The notes under the pieces were generated by a model that saw only the letters and a program-made list of their open reading frames with translations, was not told the DNA's origin and made no database searches. Of a stretch of DNA of 64,000 nucleotides, positions 56,103 to 64,000 are shown in pieces. Source of the DNA: Phaffia rhodozyma (lineage: Eukaryota; Basidiomycota; Tremellomycetes; Cystofilobasidiales; Mrakiaceae). The stretch spans positions 1,178,001-1,242,000 of the forward strand of contig JACGZH010000004.1 of the NCBI GenBank assembly GCA_014706385.1. The letters are read 5' to 3'. Each line of letters starts with the position of its first letter. Within the stretch, counting starts at the first letter, position 1. Made by a program: the position numbers and the translations under genes.

Positions 56103-58990
56103 TTATTCCAAAGCAGCCGATCTGTGAGGGAGAGATGTGCATAGAGGATGCAAAGAGCAGGGATCAGCTTCGTGGGATCGAGAATTTGGCAAGATGAAGG
56201 ATAGAGTCGAAGACGAACCTGTAGACCAAGATATATGCGCTAGAGTCCTCTCCACCACCATCCAATGTTGAGACCTTCTCCCTCGTCACGCTGCTGACTT
56301 TGTCGTCATCGAATCTAAGATGATGTTGGATATGAACAGCGCGTTAGTTGTGAATTCATATGGTAAAGCACTCTTTTCGTGAGATCAGGAGATGGAGATA
56401 ACGCACTTGAACCATTCTTCATCCGTGCTGATCTGAGCAGCAGTGTTGACCAAACTGCTTCCCACGGAAGCAGGTTCAGCTTGCTTTTTGACTAGATTCG
56501 ATTCAAATAAATGTATATATATATGTTTCAGTTATGGCGCCTCATTAGAGACCGATAGATATCAAGAATTTTGCAGAAACAACAGACGTACCAAACGCCA
56601 TGTAATGACCCGAATCCGCCGAGGCACCCTTGTGAGTAACGATTGCGCAGAGCTCATACATACCCGACTGGTTTGCTCCTACGTCCTCCTTGAGTCCACC
56701 ATCGATCAAACTCGAAAGCAACGCTTTCTCCTCCGCCCGTTTGGCGTCTTCTTCCTCAGCTGTGCCTAGATAGACTTGCTCCTCGCCTTCTTTCTTCGAG
56801 CCGGTGGGCTCGTTAGGAGTCATAGCCACATCCGAAGTGGTTGAGGTTGAAGTTGATGCGGTAGCAGCTTCGGCAGCGGCAGAAGCTGACTGAGCTTTCA
56901 CACGCTTGCGGATCCGGGCGCGCTCTTCTCGATTCTTAATGACCGTCTTGAGAGCAGTGTTAACGGGAAGGATTTTGGCTTTTAATTCATCCGTGCACAT
57001 GTCCAGCGCGTCGAACTCGAATGGGAATTTAACCTTTCGCCTATAAAAAAATTCAATCACACAAGGACGTGTTGAGTTTAGACAGATAGCACACTGATGA
57101 GGAAGAAGGATTAAACTACTGACATGATCTTAGCCTTGGAGTTGGTATCTCTTCTCCAATAGAATCGGACAAGATGGACGGTCAAGACGCCCGGTAATCG
57201 GCTCAGCCGACTCTTTTGAGTGTACACCGCGGATCTACCTAAGCTAGGCGAAGCCTTCTCGATCTTCTGATCCAGAGACTGATGGAAAGTGAAAATAACA
57301 GGATTTGAAAAGAATGGGAAATTAGATAAAGTTTATATTCGATGTTTGAATTGTATTCAAGATCTCTTTCGTCGGTAGAGTGTAACGTACATCCAAGATT
57401 CCAGTGTGCATATAATTTGTGGTAATAGAGATGTTGCAGTCCAATTTTGAGATCCTCTCTGTCAAAGTTGTTGAAGGCTCCTCGGGTGCCTCATCACAAG
57501 TCAATCTAAAGCGGTGGGCCCGATGGAAAAATTCTAGTCAGACCAAGAGACCGGCAACGCACATGATCTAGAATTGACTCACACTTGCTGCATCTCACCC
57601 ATCATGTACTGGCTGATGAAGTTTCCGCTAGAGGAATTCACCCCTGGTAAGGCCTGCAACGCGTTGGTCATCGTCGTCCAACACTCGTCAGCATCTGTTA
57701 CAACCAAGAATCGACATTCACGACAGACGCGTCAGCCTGCGCGCTTCAATAGAAGTATCATGAATCATCCTAACACCACTGAAACACATACCTTGCTGTG
57801 CGTATCCTCCATGTCGGCTCTGCTCTGCAAATTGAGGTGCCAACGTTCTCAAAGCCTAGCAGTCATTGATTGAAGTCAGCTTGGTTACCTCAACAGCTTC
57901 TCCATATTGAAACAATCAAAAGGCGGACATACCTGCAAGAAGACTAAAGGAGGAACTCCTTCTGTAGTTCTTTCCATGCTGTTCCAAAGGTTTTTCATTG
58001 CGTTTGTTAAACCGTTGTCACCGGTGCCGAATGCGCCGTTCGGTCTTGGTTTGTATTCGGTCAGTGCGGTTCGTAATTCTGGAATAGCTCGAAGAGCTTG
58101 AACTGATGCATTGGCGTAACTATGGTTGGATACAAGTTTCATAAGCAACGGGTTGGAGCTGAGATATCGAGTAAGCTTGGACCTTACCAGGTATTTCCCA
58201 AGTTCACAAGCCCGGTAGGCGCCTTAGTCTAAAGAGTTCATGGTGAGAGCCGTCGGCAAGACAAGGAAGATGAGACTAGGACGTATATTAAACAACATGG
58301 AGATGATGGAATGTTCACTGACAGCCAAAGCAAGCTCGGAATCATCCATGTCTTCTAAGAAGGTGATAGCTTGCTTGGGAGCTACAGGTAAGGGTCCAGC
58401 GTTTCCAATGACCATGATAGCGGCATTCTTGATTCAAAAGTAGAGACGATCCGGATCACTAAGCCTGGGCAACCACAAACCAAACACAGGAGTCATGGGT
58501 ATCGACATACAGGTTTAATAGCAAGCTTCGTGAGATCGGCATCATCCTTGAGCATTCCTCCTTTGACCATAACTGGAACGAGGGAATAGAATGTTCACAG
58601 TGAGCAGGATGATCACAAACGATTATATGAACTCTTGGAAAAGTCAACGAACCCTTCATTCTATGGTGTCACATAAGAATCATCACCAACGACATGTCCG
58701 TAGGAGAAAGATGTTCAAACCAAATAAGCAAGGCCTTCCAGCCACCAGCAACCATATAGAAACAATATATGCATACCTGTCAACAGGTACACCAGTCACC
58801 TGGTAGATCGCATTCTTAAACTCCAAGGCTGGCCCTGCAAGGTTGACTTCCAAGGGATAGGCCTTTCCAGCGTGTTTGATGGTGACTGGAGGATGAGTAC
58901 AAGAATTTAAGGTCAATTAAGATCTATAAATCCATTCTTTCAATCGTGACGAGACTGACTGGCAGTAGTAGACATGGCTGCTTTGGGCAT
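56103..58990 (-). CDS. UBP6: Proteasome-bound deubiquitinase Ubp6/USP14
   Basis: Ubp6/USP14 trims ubiquitin from substrates docked on the 26S proteasome. The first ATG is 58990 (MPKAAMSTTA); the second, at 58975, could also be used. The N-terminal ubiquitin-like domain reads TIKHAGKAYPLEV, LAGPALEFKNAIYQVTGVP and MVKGGMLKDDADLTKLAIK. The catalytic domain starts GLVNLGNTCYANASVQALR, with the nucleophile Cys, then RHGGYAQQDADECW (about 57800), NFISQYMMGEMQQ, LDCNISITTNYMHTGI, RLPGVLTVHLVRFYWRRDTN and KVKFPFEFDALDMC. The catalytic His lies in THKGASADSGHYMAF (about 56600), and DEEWFKFDDDKVS holds the Asp. A low-complexity Ala/Ser/Thr insert (about 56730-56890) sits between the last two blocks. 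A final short exon gives YRSAALE before TAA at 56103. All catalytic residues are visible. Confidence 0.94.
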
Positions 58991-59160
58991 GGATGTTGTT
59001 GGGTGGGAGGAAGAATCAAGGCTGAAGAATGAGAAGTGGAGATGAGAGGTCGATGATGTGTGTTGGAAGTCATTTCATATGTAACCATATGATTGTGTAA
59101 CCATTGCTTGTAGCCATATCGTGCGTTCTCTGACCATAGAATCATATCTATAATGCTATT

Positions 59161-60847
59161 CTATCGATTTAGAAAGAACGTCGTTGCCCAAGCTGCTGTC
59201 GAACGTACAGGAGTTCCAAAAGGCATCGAATCTAGACGATTATCTACGCCCATCCCAGCCACGCCACCCGTCTTGAGCCAAGTATCTGTCAAGGGAATCC
59301 CGATTGTTATCAGAACAGACCAGGTCCATAGTCTACCCCATCGTCCACCTACCAACCGACCAGTCATCTGCTCGAATATATCTTCGGCTGTGATGAACAG
59401 CGCATTCAAAAGGAAAAAGTAGAGCATTCTTGGAAGGGAAAGCACCCACAGGCGTTTGTTAGGATCATCACAGAGACATCTATTCTGACATGTTCGACTT
59501 ACCTTTTGGCTAGCATTCGATCGAGCGGATCAGGTGATATATAACCAAGCATATGAAGCAGTCCAGAGACCAAGCTATAGAAGACACACACGGACAGACA
59601 GAACTGCCAGTCAGACGAAAGGCGCAAAATTCATAGAACTACGATTCAAACAAAACGCCAAGAGCGACACTCACAACGTGCTGAACACCCCACCGAATCT
59701 ACCGCCTAATTTGCGACCCGGCTTGTAACCCAAAAAGAGGAATGTACTCCGATACATATGCTTCATTCAAAACATGATACCATGGGAGACGCAAGACCAT
59801 CAGGTTTCTCTAACAAACGTTTCTAAATGTGTGTTGTAAACACTTACGTGCCACCTATTCCCCCAGATCTCTTTCAGTGATGTCGCATCCCAAAATCTGT
59901 CAAATAGCAAGGGATAATGCAGTGCGGCTATCCTTGGTTTCCTTGAGAGGGCCGCTTGTACGACACCAAGCAAAGCGGCAGGGAAAGCTTGGACGATCCA
60001 AACGCACACAGCCATATGAAAGGCCAGTACGGCAGCCGAAACAATCGCAGGCAAACGCACGTCGAACTTAGAACCAAGAGGGAGACGCAGAGGAGTATAT
60101 ATCGATCCATATGGCGCGGTCTCGACGAATCGAAAATACGGATGATACATCCAGAGGCCCAACGCAGCATCCATCATCATATAAGTTCTGACTAGATAGA
60201 GATTGGGGGTGAGACTAAGATTAGTGAAAACAAGGACGCACCATGCAGACTCGTAAGCGATACGACGGTAAGGGAAGAATACAACGTGTGCACTCACAGA
60301 CCTCCCAAAGACAATTCCTGATGATTTTCCACCTTTCTTCAGGGATGTTGGCTAAAGAGTGGTGGAATCTGGATTTTGATGGTCCCGTTGACCAGCCGAT
60401 AGCCCGATATGAATAGCAGTATCCCAATGCTTTCTTTAGCCTAGCCACTCGACTCTCCTGTTCAACTGTCTCTCTTGATGTCTTCTCACTCTCTTCCTCT
60501 TTACCCTCCCAGCCTATCCATCTCGGTCTCTGCTCTCTGAATCCCAGCTCTAGAGCTTTCATCGTCCAATACACTGCCTGTATAGCCAGCCCTTTGTTTC
60601 TCTCCTTCATCTCCAATCCGGCATATCGAAACATATGTCCACCATACAGCACGAGAAAAGCGAAAGGTAGAGCCAATGATTTCCGAATGAAGCCTGTCGG
60701 CGCAGGCGAAAACAACAAGTAAGCCAGAAATATCACCAATAGATGAGGCAGAGCCACAAGAAAGACCGTCTGGTCAGTGACCGTCCATGGATCTTTTGGA
60801 AGCAGACTGTTGTATGTCTCCCACAGCGGCTCTAGAGAGTTGGCCAT
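59161..60847 (-). CDS. Membrane-bound O-acyltransferase, wax-synthase type
   Basis: Multi-spanning membrane protein of the MBOAT-like wax synthase group, about 530 residues, presumably transferring an acyl chain from acyl-CoA to an alcohol or sterol-like acceptor; no substrate can be named. Start ATG 60847 (MANSLEPLWETYNSLLPKD). Hydrophobic segments: TVFLVALPHLLVIFLAYLLF, SLALPFAFLVLYGGHMF, CVLVFTNLSLTP, then IVSAAVLAFHMAVCVWIVQA, FPAALLGVV and a last pair (LFITAEDIFEQMTG, WSVLITIGIPLTDTWL). The family block PLLFDRFWDATSLKEIWGNRWH, followed by MFRSTFLFLGYKPGR, contains the conserved Asn/His region expected at the active site. The middle has an acidic loop and RAIGWSTGPSK. It stops at TAG 59161-59163. 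The stretch upstream reading MAGRR starts with TTG, so I reject it. A short out-of-frame uORF lies just before the start. Confidence 0.82.
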
Positions 60848-61188
60848 GATAATCGAGGGAATGTCTTCAATGTATGGAACTCTGAGCCATCTCCTACCGG
60901 CCAACCTGCGTTGAATGTTGATTGGACTGTTACCTGTATGCCGCTAGACATCAACCACTTGAGCCTTATGTGAGGCTGATATTGACACGTCAGGATATCT
61001 CGCTTGATCCTGCGTCTTACTTTTTCGCTGGCAGATCAAAAGAAAAAACACTTAAAGACACTACCATCACAACTCACCGTCCACTTCTCTTTAGTTTCAT
61101 TCCTTGTTACATCATCTATCAAGGACCTTCTTGTTTTCTTTTGCTCTAAACCTGTTTACAGCAGACCACCTGCATAGAATAGATTAGC
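60848..61188. promoter_or_regulatory. Divergent promoter, MBOAT / LHS1
   Basis: A 340-bp gap between two start codons on opposite strands. On the minus strand, TGACGTGT at 60985-60992 resembles the unfolded-protein-response element core TGACGTG recognised by Hac1/Xbp1-type bZIP factors, about 197 bp before the LHS1 ATG. LHS1 is a UPR target in other fungi; control here is inferred. Confidence 0.45.
60867..60890 (-). other. Short upstream ORF before the MBOAT gene
   Basis: An ATG 41 bases upstream of the MBOAT start opens a seven-residue reading frame (MAQSSIH) that closes 19 bases before the main ATG. It is out of frame with the protein and could lower translation. No conservation evidence is available. 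Confidence 0.4.
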
Positions 61189-64000
61189 ATGCTTTCCCCT
61201 CGAGCGCTCTTACCGCTCCTGGCGCTTCTGCTTCAATTCCATTCCGCATTTGCTTCAATCCTAGCGATCGACTATGGTTCAGAATTCACTAAAATCTCGC
61301 TCGTCAAGCCTGGAGTTCCAATCGACCTAGTGCTTAACAAAGATTCCAAGAGGAAAGTCGGTAGTGTCGTCGGCTGGAAGAAGGATGAGCGACTGTTCGG
61401 TGGGGAGGCATCGGCTGTGGTATGTCTTTTAAACAGCTTTCACGTATCTCTTCCCCTTACTTGTCAGCCCTCGGGTGATAGAGGCTTTTTGCTTACTGAT
61501 TTGTACATATGTCAACCTGCGAACTGTTTCACTTTGGTCTAATACCATCCTATCAACAGTCTGGTCGATTTCCTCATGACTCGTTTCCTTATTTGAAACC
61601 CCACCTAGGAGCTCCCTTTGAATCCAACACTACAACTCTGTTCCCTACTGTGCTTACCCCTCACTCAAGCCGACCGACTTTATCTTTCAGCTCGCCCACA
61701 ACAAAAGAGATCTGGTCGGTCGAGGAGCTTATTGGAATGCAGTTCTCCTATGCTCGTCAGCTGGCTGAAGATCTTGCCGGGGAACGAGTGACGGATGCGA
61801 TTGTGACCGTTCCTGGATGGTTTACTCAATTTCACCGGGAGGCCGTAATTGATGCGCTCGAGATTGGAGGGCTCAAATCAGTCGGACTCATCAACGACGG
61901 AACAGCCGTCGGTATGAATTTTGCGATGACTCGACAGTTCCCTACCAAGGAGTACCATCTCATCTACGATTCTGGATCTCTTTCGACCTCGGTTACACTG
62001 CTCTCGTTCCACACTTATCCGGTCGTCCCTCATTCGTCTCTGTTGACAAAGTCGTCCAAGATCAAGGTCAAGCCGGTAAACACGACCCATGTTGAAGTTC
62101 ATGGACTTGGATACGACACGGAGCTCGGAGGAACTCATCTGGACTTGTTGATCAAGAACATTTTAGTTGCCCAGGTGGAGGAGAAGATGTTGGGTGGACA
62201 GAAGGGAGAGGGTAAAGAGTGGGAGCGAGCGCTTGGAAAGCTTGGAAAAGAGGCAGCCAGAGTAAAGGGCATTTTGAGTGCCAACTCAGACGCCGCTGTT
62301 GGGGTAAGTGTTCAAATTTATCGGTGTATCCTTAATTCGGAAGGAGATGGGCAGAACGGGATCGAAAGAAAGATGATTTGGATCTGACCCAGAGCTACTC
62401 ACGCAAAACAACTGCAGATTGAGTCTCTCTACGATGATCGAGATTTCCGAACTCGGATTTCGAGAGAAGAGCTCGAGCTTGCCGCTCAGGACCTCATCAC
62501 TACTAATCGGTTCGGACAGCCTATCCTGGATGCTCTTGAAATGGCCAACATGACTGCCGTATGTTCACAAGCCTTTGACTCTTACTTTCGCGTTGTGCTT
62601 GCATTGGATAGTAATAATTGTTGTTTGTATTCCTTTTTTTTCTTTTTCTTTTTTTTCTTTACCACTAAGGCCGATATCAATTCTTTGATCTTATTTGGAG
62701 GCAACTCCAGAGTTCCAATGGTTCAGGCGGCCATCAAGGCAGCTATCGGAGAGTGAGTTCGCAGGATTTGTTTTTATCGAGTTCAATTAGCTGATTTCCA
62801 TGATTCTGCAAAAACAGAGACAAGATTGCGCAGAACGTCAACACTGATGAAGGAGCTGTGCTAGGTTCGTTGACTTCCACTTTCGGTAAGGTCACTGAGT
62901 GTCACAATAGTACTCACCCTCAACCGTTGTTCTGCAACGTGCCGCTCGCATGATAGGCGCCGCCTTCTACGGCGCCACTCAGAGCCGACAGTTCAAGACC
63001 AAAGACTACAAGGTGACTGATATCCAACCATATGATATCCAGCTCTCTTACGTCGCCGAGTCGAACAAAGAGGAGAGTGAGCCACGAACAGTTCACATGT
63101 CTCTCTTCCGAAGAGGAAGCAAGACGAATGTCAAGAAAGTTTTCAGCATGGTGAGAAAGGGGGATTTCGAGCTCCAGATCAGTTACAAGAACTCTGAAGA
63201 ATCCACCGTGTGAGTGCTTTGTTCTTTTGACTTTCAAAAACTGCACTCTATATGCTCAGGCACTGAAGTCCACCAAATTAACCTAATTCTACCGACTTTT
63301 CTCCTGTTTCATCTCAGACTTCTTCCGTCTGAGATCTCGACAGTGTCGATCACTGGCCTGAGTGATGCGATCCAAAACTTGACGAACTCGACTACCGACC
63401 CGAATGCCGACGCGATTGCCAATCCACTGGTCCGACTTACGGTCGAGATTTCCGACGCCGGCCTCGTCCATGTCGTCGACGCTACGGGTGTGTTTGCTGT
63501 TGATTCGGCAAAAGAAGGTTCCAAGGGATGGCTGAAAGGTTTGTTCAAGGGAGGAAAGGATGGAAAGGATGAGTTGGAGGTTGGAGAGGGGGAGAAGACT
63601 GGGGAGACGGAAGGAGAGATCGTTGAAAAGTTGGTGCCTTTGAAGGTCAAAGTTAGCGGAGGAGCAATCCCCAAATGGACTGCAGAGCAAAAGAAGGAAG
63701 CTCGATCGAGGTACGGTCTCCTTCTTTTTCTCCTCTCGTTTGTTAACGTCTATTTTGATGATGCTCATTTTGCCTTCAACTTGTTCTCGTTCTCAAGGCT
63801 TCTCTCAATCGATGCGCTTGAAATTGCCCGCCGACAACGAGAGGAGGCTTTCAACCGATTGGAGGGATACATGTACCGGCTGCGCGATCTTCTTGCACCT
63901 GAGAAGGAGGGCTCGATCTTTTTCCAATTCTCTACTCCCGAGGAGAGAGAGCTCCTCCGAACCGGTCAAAGTGACACTCTGGAATGGTTGAGCGAGGATG
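61189..64000 (+). CDS. LHS1: ER Hsp70-like chaperone Lhs1/GRP170 (5' part, cut by window end)
   Basis: Lhs1 (HYOU1/GRP170) is an ER-lumen Hsp70 relative that acts as nucleotide exchange factor for Kar2/BiP. Start ATG 61189; residues 1-23 form a signal peptide (LLPLLALLLQFHSAFA) before ASILAIDYGSEFTKISLVKPG, the usual first ATPase strand. The ATPase domain continues with DSFPYLKPHLG, VEELIGMQFSYARQLAE, AIVTVPGWFTQFHREAVIDA, KSVGLINDGTAVGMNFAM, HLIYDSGSLSTSVTLL, RISREELELAAQDL and ADINSLILFGGNSRVPMVQ, then NTDEGAVLGAAFYGA. The substrate part (from about 62990) carries the acidic, Gly/Lys/Glu-rich insert typical of GRP170 (about 63500-63640), and helical EIARRQREEAFNRLEGYMYRLRD begins before the window ends. 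The phosphate loop reads DSGS rather than the usual DxGx, as in other Lhs1-type proteins. The 3' end is missing. Confidence 0.93.

Noticed and set aside
60848..60904. N-terminal extension MAGRRWLRVPYIEDIPSII of the MBOAT protein
   Set aside because: The first codon is TTG on the minus strand; no in-frame ATG precedes ATG 60847.
63289..63768. 159-codon ORF on the minus strand
   Set aside because: Antisense to the Lhs1 substrate-domain exon, which is in a continuous conserved frame on the + strand; no family resemblance.
1..64000. Search for CRISPR arrays, transposons, integrated viral genes or a biosynthetic gene cluster
   Set aside because: No spaced direct repeats, transposase, reverse transcriptase, integrase, polyketide synthase or peptide synthetase sequence was recognised on either strand.

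Overview
This window is nuclear DNA from a basidiomycete fungus, most likely a tremellomycete yeast. Nearly every gene is split by many short introns (about 45-110 bp) with GT..AG borders, and intergenic gaps are short (170 bp to 1.4 kb). The gene content also fits: a fused allantoicase/ureidoglycolate lyase of the kind known in Cryptococcus, an XPG-type Gen1 and a Tsl1/Tps3-type trehalose subunit. The intron density and very small exons recall Cystofilobasidiales such as Phaffia, but that placement is inference.

Layout, left to right: a 2 kb stretch with no recognisable gene; a secreted DPBB (expansin/RlpA-like) protein with STYVEPT repeats (+, 2079-4002); a carnosine N-methyltransferase-like enzyme (-, 4535-6736); a PDAP1/PP28-like phosphoprotein (+, 7160-8651); the allantoicase-ureidoglycolate lyase fusion (-, 9246-12207); a Kin4-type kinase with a C-terminal KA1-like domain (-, 12878-17575); GINS subunit Psf1 (+, 18980-19678); splicing factor Slt11/RBM22 (-, 20131-21899); a tRNA-Met (+, 22417-22487); a Git1/Munc13-like C2 protein (-, 23017-28857); the mRNA m6A methyltransferase METTL3/Ime4 (+, 29135-31931); galactokinase (-, 32255-34945); a Tsl1/Tps3-like trehalose synthase subunit (+, 35468-40385); splicing factor Prp46/PLRG1 (+, 40864-43169); chaperonin Cct8 (-, 43854-46287); a DAO-type FAD oxidoreductase (+, 46798-49096); Holliday junction resolvase Gen1/Yen1 (-, 49308-52536); an Avt/SLC38-type amino-acid transporter (+, 52738-55930); deubiquitinase Ubp6/USP14 (-, 56103-58990); a wax-synthase-type MBOAT (-, 59161-60847); and the 5' part of the ER chaperone Lhs1/GRP170 (+, 61189 to the window end).

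These are mostly single-copy housekeeping genes of unrelated pathways, not a cluster. No transposon, CRISPR array, virus-derived gene or secondary-metabolite cluster was seen. The most notable signal is gene structure. Several conserved protein cores can only be read through if exons of 7-17 nt are used: 13, 9, 15 and 8 nt in METTL3, 9 and 7 nt in the transporter, 16 and 17 nt in the DPBB gene. The DPBB gene also needs a GC-AG intron, and the PDAP1 gene has a coding first exon that is only the ATG. Simple ORF calling misses or truncates these genes.

Possible control sites were found where the biology predicts them: MCB/MluI-type boxes and a telomere-repeat-like box before Psf1, GATA sites before the allantoin gene, and a UPR-like element before Lhs1. 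All exon borders were inferred by eye from splice signals and family conservation. Spans and product calls are firmer than individual internal borders, except where exact borders are given.
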